DNA of 64,000 bases from Drosophila persimilis (lineage: Eukaryota; Arthropoda; Insecta; Diptera; Drosophilidae), in the NCBI RefSeq assembly GCF_003286085.1, contig NW_020825294.1, forward strand, positions 3,472,001 through 3,536,000, read 5' to 3'. The notes below the pieces were generated by a model, which worked only from the letters and a program-made list of their open reading frames with translations, was not told the origin of the DNA and ran no database searches. Below, in pieces: positions 50,769 through 62,152 of this stretch. The position numbers were made by a program, and so were the translations under genes. Each line of letters opens with the position of its first letter. Positions within the stretch are counted from its first letter, which is position 1.

Positions 50769-51699
50769 GTAGATCGGTGCGTGCCTTGACGTAATCGCAA
50801 AATTTTCCCAAGGAAGAGTACCAAGAACCGATTACGAGAATGTAGCTCAGTATGGGATTGATTCAGAGATCAGTTCTTATGAACAGAGAAGAGGAAACAC
50901 GAGGAAACATCATCGGAATAACGCACTTAATGGAGATACTGGAATGACGCTGTAGGCGAGGCAGCCTTCACCAGCCTTTTTCTTGCAAACTGTTTTCCCA
51001 GTCATCGCAAATTATACAGAACTTTCCAGCTGGATATTTGGTTGAAATATATTATTATAGACTTGCAAATTTCATGCAAACTGCACAGAGACGCCATAAA
51101 TTTACTCAGGCAAGTGACGGTAGTTATCTCTATAGAGATTAATATACATAGATCTCTCATAGATCTTCTTAAAGATTGTTGCCCTGATGTGTTTGAAGTT
51201 TCACTTACAACATAATTTAGACCATAGACAGAATTTAGGGATTAACGAATATTCAATTAGAAGACATATAAAATTGTTTTTTTTTAATAATTTGTTTATA
51301 TTTCTAAACCAGGGAAATTTATATCTACATACATATGTATATATCTCTACGGGGAAAGCAACCTGCGCACTCGCTCCGATATGAGCGACGACGACACAAA
51401 TCTTTTTTTTACACAATAGAGGGATATATTATTCCTTATGCTCTATCACAAGTTCTTTCCGTTTATGGAACCTTTGTTATTATTAGATCTATTAGTCTCT
51501 CCTCCCTTTCGATTCAAATTGATATTGAAGGTATCCATAGCCTAAGGCCCTGCAGAATATTTAATACCATTAACAGCAGCACAGCCCCAATAAAAATCAG
51601 TGTGACTCACGTCGTCTTTAGACTCTAACAAAAAGACATAGTACGTCTCATGAACTAACCAAAAAGCTGGATGGTCTTAGTACTTCCGATTAGAGGGTA

Positions 51700-52010
51700 T
51701 ACATATGTCACTCGTGGGCGCCCTAGAACTTGATCAAAAAATTCATCAGCTCTTTGTCTGTTTGAGAACAGTTAAGTTCGAGATCGTCCTCTATACATTT
51801 CTGGAAATCAGATTTCTTGTAAGAAAAACCAGCCTGTTGCGTCGCTTGAAACGCCTCACATTATCGCTGAATTTTCCCAAGAACTGATTACGAGAATGCA
51901 GAATGCAGTACGGTGATGATTCTGATTAGCAGACAAAATAAAACACAAGGAAATGTCAACGCAATAATGTAGTTTGTGGAGATGCTGATAAAGAAGTTTG
52001 TGAATCAGAC
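51700..52010 (-). pseudogene. relic fragment of the secreted family
   Basis: Part of 51700-51830 matches the middle of secreted gene 1 (about 50345-50460, around TTTGTCTGTTTGAG and the acidic E..CIE region). From about 51855 it matches the upstream flank of that gene (TTTTCCCAAGAACTGATTAC, then the CACAAGGAAA region). The signal peptide, promoter and both ends of the coding region are gone. It is a dead partial copy. Confidence 0.65.
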
Positions 52011-54339
52011 TTTGTCCAGTCAACGCAAATTCTAGAGAATATCGCAGCTGAATGCGTTATTATTGGATTACAGGAAAACACAAAACGAAAATGACCAAGA
52101 ATGCCAGTTGCACAACTACAAAACCCACAAGAGCTGCTAAAATCATTTTAAACTTTGAGAAGATTTAGTTTAAGCCACAACTAATATTGGTTTTTCGGCT
52201 GGGAACTTTATTTTGTTATACCCAAAAGAACAATTCTGGTACCTGAAATAATTGTGCCCAAGGCACTCCAATCAAATGAGTTCAAATCCAAGCTAAGACT
52301 TACCTCAATTCCACCGCCAGTCATAAAAGATTGCAATCAGCACACATTCGACCTCAAGCTGGGTGGGTGGGCTTTCCCATTCGTCTTGACAGCAATTCCA
52401 AAACCGCTGCACCCAAAAACCCAAGAACCAAACAAGAACCACAACCTTAAATGGTGGGTGAATCACTCATGCATTGAGGCAGAGGCACAGGCACAGTGCA
52501 GAGTTCAAGTTGCTTTCCCTGTCCAAAGAGGAACCACAAAAGATAACCAGGCGATGAGCTGCAGCTCATCATTTTCCATCCTCTTTGAATGGTGTGTGTG
52601 CGGTGCGGTAGTGCCGGGTCCTTGGTCCTTGGGCATATATGCACAAATATGTGTAGAATTCGTGCACCCTCTCTCTCTCTTTCTCTCTCTCTGTGGAGGG
52701 TTTCATGATTTTGGGTAGAGGGAAGCATTCTCTATTTTTAAGTGACTGCAGTCATAGTCCCTCGATTTTTAAACTAGTTCGCTGAAACTTTATAAAGAAG
52801 CTTCAATTTAAAGAACGTTGGAACCTAGTTTTTTATTGGATTAAACGACAAACTAAATAAGTTCTTCTTTAAAATACACTTTTCCATGTTCTTATATATA
52901 TTAACCGAAGAACATCTCATAGAATCTATTATTATATCGTAAATATTCCAAAGAAAACTATTCTTTATAAGAAAACTTTTGTGGATTTTCCCAAATCAAA
53001 AAGTTTTAGTTAAATGAGAGCTCTTTTGCATTTTCCATTTAAAATTGTCAGCTATAAGAACACACTATATCGATCCATAAAAACCCACACTCTTTCGAAG
53101 ACCAACAACATAAAAAGCAGTTCTTTAATGTCTTTCCTAATAGCTTTGTAAACTTTGTACAAAAATCGAATGAAAGAAATGATGGATCTGCCAGAGTATT
53201 AAAAGCTTTGTCCTCCCCACCCGCCAAAAGTTTTTTTGGCTTTTTTTTCTTGTTTTTGTTATTCTTTTTGTAGAATTTTTGTTTCCCCATTTCTTTAACG
53301 TTCTTTTTTGCATATTTTTTTTGTTTTTTGTTAAATTGTTGCGTTAACCAAGCCAACCCCCCGGTCCATTCGCGCGGTGCTTGGGGCAATCCTTGTAAAA
53401 AGTTTAGCATAGCGTAACGCATACACACACACACACAGATACTCTTACACACACACAGAAAGGAACGGCAGCAGGAACATCGTATGCCTGGCATGCGTTT
53501 TCCACATTGTTTCATGCGGTTGAATAAACACAAGCCGCACAGCCATACAACATGTGCATTTTATGATCTATACAGAACACACAGACAGAGACGGTAAGAC
53601 AGAGCGAAAGAACAGGCTAGAAAGAGAGCGAACGACCAGTCCGGAGAGAGATAGAAAGAGTGTGCGAAAGCGAGATAGATGGATAGACACTTATTCGCTC
53701 GCTTGCCTCGACGGGAGGCTTACAAAATAAACATTGCGGCATGTATTTTGTTTGTACACACTGCGTATACGTACTGTGAGGCCACCACCACCACACCACA
53801 CCACACCACACCACACCACCACACATTTCCTACCTGCCTGCGTTTTGTCAGTGGGCACGGGCACACCAACACACTGACACACGTACACATTGCAGTCACG
53901 TATGCACATTACTCAACACACGGGCAGGCGGGCAGGCAGGCGGGCAGCCAGGCTGCTGGAACACGGACTCTGGCTTTGGCATTGTGCTACAGAATTTAAC
54001 CCTTGTGCGCTGTGCTGGTGAGGGGATTTGCTGGTTCTTTTATTTAAAGATTTTCAACAAATTGGAAAGCAATAAAAGTTGAACAAATTTGTTGTGGCAC
54101 ATACATATACATACATACAGATGGAAGTTTATTGGGGTAGTCTGTTTCCATTTCACTCAATCAAAAATTGGTTCGAAAGTTAAAGCGTTTAATAGACAGA
54201 TACTACAAGACATCGTACTAATAATCGAGTTGGTACAATAAAATGTTTTAAATTTATTAATTCAAATGTGGATACTCCATAAAAAATCGTAACTAATATG
54301 TTTTTACTGTAGTACGAAATATTCCATAAAATAGGCTTA
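52011..54339. other. noncoding DNA with simple repeats
   Basis: No convincing coding sequence. It includes a CT run near 52671-52693, T-rich patches near 53230-53335, CA runs near 53420-53455, an ACCAC pentamer array at 53784-53826 and GGCAGGCGG-type repeats at 53920-53955. Confidence 0.45.
53784..53826. repeat. (CCACA)n pentamer array
   Basis: About six to eight tandem units of CCACA/CCACC. It is a short, probably variable microsatellite in noncoding DNA. Confidence 0.85.
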
Positions 54340-54733
54340 AGGAATGTAGCGGGTATACGTGCATTCGTACTTCGATTTGGCAGAATTCATAAATTCAAAT
54401 CCGACAAATACTGCTGAATAGGGTGGGCTGCCCACGACAATCTTTTAAAAAGATCATGGGTTTCATCGACGAGCATGAGATCGAAATCTCTCATTATTTC
54501 GTTACTTTCGGACTTCCAGTTGTTGTACATTTCTCGGATCTCGAGCTGGTCTTTAGGGTCTCTAGCATTACCTATCGAATTGCCTCAAGATCTGCCAGGC
54601 ATCAACAGACTATCGGTATGTCAGTCCACAGGAACGGCACTGGCCAAGGTCTGCAACTAAAGAGTTTCAATTAGGATCTCATTCTTCCCACCAGCACAGC
54701 TAAAGTCACAGCAAAGATCAGCGAGTAATGCAT
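54340..54733 (-). pseudogene. secreted-family pseudogene with internal deletion
   Basis: The start codon and signal-peptide region (54733 downwards) and the upstream flank are almost identical to secreted gene 1. The central part, including the conserved LGRAAIEILPKNS stretch, is missing. The remaining 3' half (matching the region around the SESNEIIKQ segment) is frameshifted and contains stops. The TATA box in the flank is altered. It is a recent but dead copy. Confidence 0.8.
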
Positions 54734-55561
54734 CTTTTTCAGGGTTTAACCGAAAACTATACTTTACTGAAGATTTGCTGCGCTTTTTAGTGGTAGATCA
54801 CTGCGTGCCTTGACATAATCGCAGCATTTTCCCAAGCAATGGGTACCAAGAATCGATTACGAGAATGTAGCACAGTGTGAGATCGATTCAGAGATCAGTT
54901 CTTATGAACAGACAAGAGGAAACACTAGGAAACAGCATCTGAATGATGCAGTTCTGATAATGATGCTGTATGCGAAGCATGGTCTATGATCCTCTGATCG
55001 GAAACTGTACAGAATTTTCCGACTGGTTGATTGCACTGACAAGACGTCTTCCAAGAATATTTTATAGAGTAACTGAAGAACGTTGTATCCCAAAAAATAA
55101 AAAAATCCGACCAAAAGCTTGTTGCAATTCTTGAACCGTTTGTTCAGCTTCAAATTGTTATACTAATTATTTTTTCATACCGAATCTTTGGGATTAACAA
55201 GTGACAACTTATATCAAAAGTTACACAAAAGAGAAAAGCAGCATGAATATTTAAAATTGTAATTTCTTCCATGGCGGAGTGGATGGGGTGGCTGCGGGTG
55301 TCATCAGATTCAGCCCCTTGTCGGGGATTTGGGTTAAAAGTGAACTAATTTACATAGACCGCATGGTACAATGCGCAGGCGGCCGCATGGAGAAGGTAAC
55401 AAAAAGATTCATTAGGGCCAATCAGTGCAAAGCGAGTCGTGGCGAAGGACATGGCGGAGAGGACCATGCCCTGGCCAAGAGAATGCCAGCGAGAGGATGT
55501 AATGGGTGGGACAAAGGGGGTACCGTACAGGGCAAGCCGTGTGTGCAAACGTAAACAGCTC

Positions 55562-55690
55562 TCTGTTAGCCATGGCTCTGGGTTCTGTATTCTGGGCTCT
55601 GGGTCTGGGCTCTTGGCTCTGGTCCCTCGGTACTGGCTACTGGGCTCTGGGTTCTGGGTTCTGGCTGGGGCTCTGGCTGGGTTCCTCTGT
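55562..55690. repeat. TCTGGG/CTGGGT-type minisatellite
   Basis: Roughly 130 bp of imperfect six- to ten-base units based on TCTGGG, with variants such as CTCTGGTC and TACTGGC. It is G/T-rich on the plus strand. In one frame it reads as a W/G/S/L-rich peptide, which I take as an accident of the repeat. Confidence 0.75.
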
Positions 55691-55775
55691 TGTTTGCCTT
55701 ATAAATACGCACGCTCTACTTTAAACAAAGCGGACCCATCCACCCATATACCCACAGCAAACACACACACAATAC

Positions 55776-55776
<1 letters not shown>

Positions 55777-55815
<39 letters not shown>
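55777..55815. repeat. (TA)n dinucleotide run
   Basis: About 19 TA units followed by TGTGTT and TATG repeats. It is a simple noncoding microsatellite. Confidence 0.9.
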
Positions 55816-55819
<4 letters not shown>

Positions 55820-57381
55820 TTGTGTGTTAATGTATGTATGTATGTATACTACACGTGCCTGGCTCTTGTTGTAAACAATTTGTTCTACCAGTACCAGAAC
55901 CAGCAGCAGCAGCAGTGCCAGTACCAGCCTTTGGTCGGTATGGCTGTACACACTGTGTACGCCTCAGTATGTGCAAAACAAATTTAAACTTTACACCCAA
56001 AGTTTATTTTTATGAGCAAAACTTTAAATAATGAAATTATCTGACAAGAACTTGGAGAAATGGCCGGCCATCATCCACAAACGAAAGAAGAGCCCAAGGA
56101 GCCATGGCGAGAGAGAGACAGAACGAGAGAGAGAGAGAGAGAGGTGGACAGACACACCAGATACACAGAAAAAGAGAGAGTGAGAGGGGGGCACTACCGT
56201 ACCTCATATACAGTGAAGGGGAGAGGAGAGCAGAGCTACACCATAACTGATTGCCCCAATATAAAGTTTTGTGCAGTTGGCTCGAAACCAATCAATGGCG
56301 TAATTTATACCCAGACCCGTTCCACGCACCTGAGTACCTGAGTTTCTCCTAACCCCATGGCAACCCCCACACCCCATAGCTTTGTTTCGTTATCAAATAT
56401 TTATTTACACTTGAGCTATAATAATTCATTGATGCATTGAATGCCTGGCACGACACGGTTATGACTCGGCCGCCTGCCGCCTGACGCCTGCCGCCTGCTC
56501 GCTCGCTTTGGGGCCACACCAAGAAGGCTAGGCTAAGAGACCAGGCCAGGTCTCGGTCTCAGGCACGACCCGGCAACGTAAACGTCAGGACTAACCTTTG
56601 CCCGATGTCCTTCAAAGGCGCCGTCGCTGTGAAAGCAACAGCTGTGCGCTCTCAATGGCCATGCGAAAGAGCGCCGCTGCTGCTGCTGCTCTGCTCTTTG
56701 CTCCCTTTTCGAAGCTTTCTGTGCATTCCAACCTTCCAGTTTCGAACTCGTTTCAGCCGACAAAAGCTTCGTTATCAGAGCTTTGCAAAGGAATAGCGAT
56801 ACACGACTCGAGCGAGGGTTGTCCAATGGTTAATGGTCTTTCGGCTCGGAATTCGTAGGTTTGAATCTATTTTAGAAATCAAAAGACTGTTGCAGCTTGT
56901 CTCAGAACATTTCATGGTTAAGAGTTTGGATTAAAATATTACCATTGAAGTTGCCACTTATCGCTGCCTTCGTCAATAAGACATTATATATTATCCAATG
57001 GAAACGAGAAATACCTAGGATAGACTGCGTATTTGTTGTCCAAACGATTCTGGGACCGACTTAGCTGAACACACGAAGCCGGGTAGGTATCGGGCCGCGG
57101 TCAGGGACGAAGCATAGGTGAAAAGAGAATTGAAACAGCTTTTTGGTCCCTCATGTACGGTTAGGGTTATTTTTGATGCGTTGGCAAAATTGCATTTTTA
57201 TTTATTTATTCATTTCATGATATATCCTAGCGGTAAAAGCTTAAAACATTAACATCCATTATTCCATTATTGCTTTCTTTAATTTTGTTGCGCTCCTAAT
57301 TGATTTAATGTTATGGGAAGATTGTTCCACATGCATTTACAATTTGTAATTTATTTTCAAAATTATTTCCAAGTTCAAACT

Positions 57382-57966
57382 TTATTCATCACAATAGTAC
57401 TTAGATTTATCTGAATAAAGATAGCGACCAAAAAAAGGGTGACCATCGTAATCACGTCGATACATATAGACATTGCTTGCGCTCGAATACTCCTGCTTTA
57501 CAATGCTCCAATTTTCCGATGGTTTATTCCTCATTTCATCGAAGCGTGCGCTAATATTACTATTGGAATTTTCGATTATGTTGCTACTTTCGGAATCCCA
57601 ATTGTTGTACAATAGCCGGAGAGTGGGCTGGCTTTCGAGACTCAAGTTGCCGAGTATGTATCGGTTGTAGGAGCTTTCGAACCTGTTCAAAAAATCAATC
57701 ATCTGATCGAATCCTTGAGTGTTGTTGACCGAGTCGAGATCTCGCTTTATATACTCCTCGAAACTTGAATTTTTTGGCAAGATTTCAATGGCCGCCCGGC
57801 CAAGAACTGCTGCCTTTTGTGTTAGGGACTCCAGAGCTTCGTGTTGATCTTTCTCAACATATTTCAGAAATTCGCACAGATTTTCGAAGGGATGTGGAAT
57901 ACTAAAGCTACTGGTGTAGCTCACCAGCACAGCTATAGTCACAGTAAATATCAGAGAGTAGTGCAT
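57382..57966 (-). CDS. secreted protein of the same unrecognised family, member 2
   Basis: Uninterrupted frame of 194 codons. The signal peptide MHYSLIFTVTIAVLVSYTSS matches that of member 1. The body shares KAAVLGRAAIEILPKNS and a similar spacing of hydrophobic and charged residues to the end (YSDKSKYYCDE against KYECTYKIRYL). Only two cysteines remain, near residue 31 and residue 192, so one disulfide bond is possible. Where member 1 has an intron donor (GTGAGT after AVL) this gene reads GTGAGC as the codons for VS, so the intron is gone. A CATAAAAAGC element upstream stands where the TATA box of member 1 lies. Function unknown. Confidence 0.8.
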   Translation of the reverse strand: MHYSLIFTVTIAVLVSYTSSFSIPHPFENLCEFLKYVEKDQHEALESLTQKAAVLGRAAIEILPKNSSFEEYIKRDLDSVNNTQGFDQMIDFLNRFESSYNRYILGNLSLESQPTLRLLYNNWDSESSNIIENSNSNISARFDEMRNKPSENWSIVKQEYSSASNVYMYRRDYDGHPFFGRYLYSDKSKYYCDE

Positions 57967-58707
57967 ATTGTGCAGTATTTAAAATCCGACTGAAGCTTCC
58001 GTAGCAACTGCTGCGCTTTTTATGGCTGCGTGGCTTATCGCAGAATTATCACAAGCCTGTGGACAATGCAAACTCATTGAACTCGAAATGTAATCAGAGT
58101 CTGTAATTTACAGATGCTAATAATAGAAAAATTTAAAGAGATATACATTTATTATTTGTTTATTTATTATTCTGAACCAATGCTGTCAGATCACATTAAA
58201 CATTCATAATGGTTTAGTATCAATTCCTTTTATTTCAAATGGTACCCACTATCAGATTATAAGGAGATTTATTCCTTTTAGCCAAGAAAATCCGAGAAAT
58301 CATTTAAATGATTTTGGAGTAAAATATTTGTATAATAAAACATTTTATATTGGGTATTTATAATTTATAAAAGACATTATCTTTACACTTTAGTTGAATA
58401 AATAAAAAAAAGTCTATAATTTGATAACTTGATAATATTTATATGTAATTCGAAATTAATTTAAACAATTGAACTGAATTTACAATTTTTTTTTATAATT
58501 GAATCTATGGATTATAATTTTGACTTAAAACAGCATAAAAAAAATTACTTGAAAACTCCTACGAAAGATACCTATTACATTTCTCTGCCATTATTATTTA
58601 AAACTATTTTTCTTAGCATGCGCTTTAAGCTTAAAATTAATTTCTGTTCATGCGATCGAGTACTATAATGTTTAGAGAATTGGACAATACGATATTGATG
58701 TTGCTAT
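57967..58707. other. AT-rich spacer downstream of l(2)35Bd
   Basis: Contains the short promoter of secreted gene 2, then AT-rich DNA with no coding sequence. Its right-hand part is probably the 3' UTR of the cap methyltransferase gene. Confidence 0.5.
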
Positions 58708-59991
58708 TCAGTCGTCAAACTCAAATACGGGTTTGCCATTGGCATCCCAAGTATTTTTGTATTTCTTGAAGGCACAGACCAGATATAGAGCTAGAAGAGA
58801 ACAAGAGATACAGGGTTACCTTCAATAAATATTTGATGGCCACTCACTTGTTGCTTCCCACTCGGATTTCGAGAGTGTACCCAGCGGCCTGCCCCGCTGG
58901 GATGCCTGAAATTCCTGGACATGGGCAAATTGATCATCATTGGCACAACGCTGCGGCTGGATAGACTCCAATCCCGACATTCGTTGCAATAGATTACGAC
59001 CCTGGGGCAGAGCTTCCTTGTAGTAGTCCGCAAATGTGGTCTTTCTGACCAACTTCAGGCCATACTTGCGGCCCAGCTTGACCAGAGTGGGGAAATGGAC
59101 TAGAAATTCGGGACAATCCACAACGCCCTCCAAATGAAACTGATATTTCGCACCGAACAGTGGCAGAGGATCCGTCTCACAATCAAATTTAATGTTGTAC
59201 ACATCATTGCCAAAACTTTGAGCATCTGGACCAGCTTCCCGCTTTCGTCGCATTATTTCATAGGCATCCGGCATTGTGGCTATAAAATAACCGCCCGGCT
59301 CCAGGCATTCGGCTGCATTACGCATCATGCAATCGGCCTGGCCCAGGGACTCGAAGCAATAGTGAAATGCAAACTGGCAGGAAACTAAATTTAGCTGCAG
59401 GGTGACATCCTTATACCGCTCGCGGAGACGCACCAGCGTTGAATCGCAGGCAAAGAATTCAGCTGTAAATTTGTTGGCGTACTTGGATTTCTCAGCACGC
59501 TCCAATATATCCTGGTACCGCCGCTGGCACTGCTCCACCGATACCTCAGCAATGTCCGTACAAATGATATGCGTGATGGCGGCCTTTTCCCACTTCAACA
59601 GGTCGCCGCCCTTGCCGCAACACATGTCGAGCACTCGCAGGGCATCGCCAACCCGCTTGGATTCCTTAATCAGAGCCATGTACTCATTGATCAGCATGCT
59701 CTTGATCCAATTGTTGAAGTTCCGCATGAAGAATATCTTGGATTTCTGTCGATCCCTCCGTCCACCCTCCTTCAGCTCGTTGTAATGACTGGCCACAACG
59801 TGGGTGTTTGCGGCGCCCTCCTGGGCTTCTTCATCATCTCCGCCTACCGCATCGTCTTGGCCTGCATTTATTGGGGCCGCTGTCGTCGCAGATTCTGCAT
59901 TGCTTTCGCTCTCCTCGTCGTCGGAGAGGCTGACGCTTTTGTGTGCTTTGGCAAACTTCTCATCGGCGACATTTTGTTCGTAGATGCTCAT
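58708..59991 (-). CDS. l(2)35Bd: mRNA cap guanine-N7 methyltransferase
   Basis: Transfers a methyl group from S-adenosylmethionine to the N7 of the guanosine cap of nascent mRNA in the nucleus. Exons 59991-58848 and 58790-58708 give about 408 residues. An acidic, disordered N-terminus of about 75 residues leads into the class I methyltransferase domain: FMRNFNNWIKS and LINEYM, motif I VLDMCCGKGGDLLKWEKA, then ICTDIA and FHYCFES, with PNA/EPGGYFIATMPD later. These match RNMT/Abd1 proteins, including the cap-binding HYN/ARN region near the start of the domain. The second exon supplies YLVCAFKKY and an acidic end FEFDD. The start codon begins an N-terminus typical of the family. It is head-to-head with the Thg1 gene, with about 325 bp between start codons. 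Confidence 0.97.
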
Positions 59992-60316
59992 AATTTCACT
60001 TAATTCCTACTTTGTTTGGGATGGACATTTTTTTTTATCGATGATTTTGGGTCACATTTTGGGTGACTAAGTTGGGAATGACCGAAAAATTTCTATGAAG
60101 TAAAAAAATATAGGAAAGTGCTAACTAAATTGAATTACATGCAATTACTCAAATATTATATAAAGAAAGAAATTATTAAACGTACCTTATGGAAGTCAAA
60201 GTATCGCCGATGGCTCATCTCCCATCACTATGGACCCGATAGTTGATAGTGTTGTGAGCTGTTGCGACCAATCAGCTGTTACCAATTCATGCGGTCTTTC
60301 AGATTTCGATTTATAA
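59992..60316. promoter_or_regulatory. divergent promoter between l(2)35Bd and Thg1
   Basis: This 325-bp gap separates the two start codons and must hold both promoters. TATCGATG at 60036-60043 is one base off the DRE consensus. No TATA box is seen on either side, as is usual for housekeeping genes in flies. Confidence 0.6.
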
Positions 60317-61333
60317 ATGCGTTTTCTCGGGCTTGTAAATAAATTGAACTCTTTATTAATTAAAACAACCGCTCGAGAGCTGTCTAAACGCAGCATGGCC
60401 TGCAGCAGATATGAATATGTGAAAACATACGAGCAGGATGACACCATTTTACCGAATGTGTGGATTGTTATTCGGATTGATGGCAAAAAGTTTCACAAGT
60501 TCTCCAAGACCCACAACTTTGAGAAGCCAAACGACGAGAATGGTAAAGAAACAACCAACTGATGATCAAGATTATGATTCGTTAAACCTTTTCTTGTAGC
60601 TCTTAATGTAATGAATGCGGCTGCCACTGCTGTGATGCAGGAGTTTCGGGATGTTGTCCTGGCTTATGGCCAGAGCGATGAATATTCGTTTGTGTTCCGC
60701 AAGGAGACGGCGGCATTCAAGCGTCGCTCAGCGAAACTACTGACCTACGTGACCAGCCTGTTCTCCACGAGCTATGTGATGCAGTGGTCCAAGTGGATGT
60801 GTTTGCCGCTGGCCTATGCCCCATGCTTTGATGGGCGCGTGGTGCTATATCCTTCGGATGAGAATCTAAGGGATTATCTGAGCTGGCGGCAGGCCGATGT
60901 CCATGTGAATAATCTGTATAATACTGCATTTTGGAAACTCGTTCTGGACTCGGGATTGAGCAATCAAAAGGCCGAGGAACGACTACGTGGAACCTTCTCA
61001 GCGGATAAAAACGAATTGCTATTCCAAGAGTTTGGCATCAATTACAACAATCTGCCAGCCATGTACCGAAAGGGTACGATACTGCTCCGGAAACGTGTTA
61101 TCAGCGATGGGGATAATGACCAAAAGGGAAGACAGGCCATCGTGCCGCTCCACGAAGATCTGATTTCATCGCACTTCTGGAAAGTCCACACAGAGATATT
61201 GGGAAAGTATGTGCCCGGCACTTATACGGCTCCTGAAATCATGCCCAGACTAGTGGACTTGCAATTGAACACCAAGCAGGAGAAGGGCGATTACGAAAAG
61301 AAGCAACCAGAGAATCTGGCCGGGATTAGCTGA
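60317..61333 (+). CDS. Thg1: tRNA-His guanylyltransferase
   Basis: Adds the extra G at position -1 of tRNA-His, by a reverse 3'-5' reaction, which histidyl-tRNA synthetase needs. Exons 60317-60542 and 60600-61333 give about 319 residues; the intron is 57 bp. Family motifs are plain: WIVIRIDGKKFHKFSKTHNFEKPND (with the metal-binding aspartate in RIDG), YGQSDEYSFVF (second metal site), FDGRVV, YLSWRQADVHVNNLYNTAFW and NINYNN-type INYNNLPAMYRKG. If translation starts at 60317, residues 1-27 (LLIKTTARELSKRS) look like a mitochondrial presequence. A second methionine at about residue 27 (MACSRYEY) matches the usual cytosolic start. Orthologue of melanogaster CG4103. Confidence 0.96.
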
Positions 61334-61404
61334 TAGTTCAACTTATGGCAATATATTTTAAGATTAAAATTACATTAAGCAATGCTAAAAAAAAAACATA
61401 ACTA

Positions 61405-61956
61405 CTAGTAGTCATCATCGTCGTCGTCGTCATCATCCTCACTGGGCTTGCTGGCGATGGAGCCATCGGCGTGTGGTGGCTTTTGGATCATAGCCGCTGC
61501 CTGCATACTCATCCACTGTTGCTGTTCCTCGCGTGCCTGCTCTTCGCGCGCCTTGGCGAACAGTTCTTGCTGCTGGCGCAGGAGCTCCTCCTCGGGTATG
61601 CCAAGATTTTCCAGCCTAGTGCTTTGTCTGCGTCGCTTGGCAGCCACCTCCTTGCAGTCGTGCAGAACTGCCTCAGCCTCCTGCTTGTAATCGGTGAATC
61701 CCAGTCGCTCCAGCGCCTCCAGGACATGTTCGGCATTGATGGTCTTCTTGTTTCGCAGATTGCACACCTCGTTCGCCTCCGAACTGATCAAATGGATAAA
61801 TTCCGAGCAGCAGTTCAATATCAGCTCGCGACTCTCGTTGGCTACGCGCACGGTGGGCACCAGCTCTTTGATGATCTTGTTGATGCTGGCGCGTGGCAAA
61901 GTAAGTTCATCATCCTCGGCACTGGGTGGCAAAAGCTCCTCCTGGGGATTGGACAT
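61405..61956 (-). CDS. NC2beta: NC2 beta (Dr1), histone-fold transcription cofactor
   Basis: Subunit of negative cofactor 2, which binds TBP on promoter DNA as a dimer with NC2 alpha. In flies it represses TATA promoters and can stimulate DPE promoters. Single exon, 183 residues. The histone fold occupies residues about 18-95 (LPRASINKIIKELVP, ANESRELILNCCSEFIHLIS, KTINAEHVLEALERLGF). A basic stretch KRRRQS and Q-rich helix follow, and the tail is a run of aspartates. An in-frame ATG exists 24 nt upstream, but the MSNPQEELLPP start fits the conserved protein. It is tail-to-tail with Thg1 (71 bp between stop codons) and head-to-head with the ANKRD49 homologue. Confidence 0.97.
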   Translation of the reverse strand: MSNPQEELLPPSAEDDELTLPRASINKIIKELVPTVRVANESRELILNCCSEFIHLISSEANEVCNLRNKKTINAEHVLEALERLGFTDYKQEAEAVLHDCKEVAAKRRRQSTRLENLGIPEEELLRQQQELFAKAREEQAREEQQQWMSMQAAAMIQKPPHADGSIASKPSEDDDDDDDDDY

Positions 61957-62152
61957 GGCGTGGCTCGAAAACGTAAACAAAAACCAAGCAAAATTAATGG
62001 AAAATGCTGCTTCTTGCTGGAGAGTGTTGGAAAACTGTGTTGGCTAATGCCACAATCAAATATCGATTGAAGCCAGACCTATCGACTGCAGTGAAGTGCA
62101 CATACGCGGAAAACAAGATTTTCTATAAATTCAATTAAAATTTACTTAAACA
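61957..62152. promoter_or_regulatory. divergent promoter between NC2beta and the ANKRD49 homologue
   Basis: Only 196 bp lie between the two start codons. TATCGATT at 62061-62068 and a further TATCGACT nearby are DRE-like. No TATA box is seen. A shared bidirectional promoter is the simplest reading. Confidence 0.65.

Larger units (their letters stand above)
54734..57381. other. noncoding DNA between secreted-family copies
   Basis: 54734-55040 is upstream flank shared with secreted gene 1. The rest has no convincing coding sequence. It contains a TCTGGG minisatellite (55562-55690), a TA microsatellite (55777-55815), a GA-rich patch (56110-56190) and CGCCTGC repeats (56468-56510). Confidence 0.5.

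Noticed and set aside
56815..56870. tRNA-like stretch with CCAATGGTTAATGG and GGTTTGAATCT
   Set aside because: It resembles A- and B-box spacing, but the acceptor stem does not pair and the anticodon stem is poor. At most it is a tRNA relic.
59402..60003. plus-strand open frames opposite the cap methyltransferase
   Set aside because: They are antisense shadows of a conserved coding exon.
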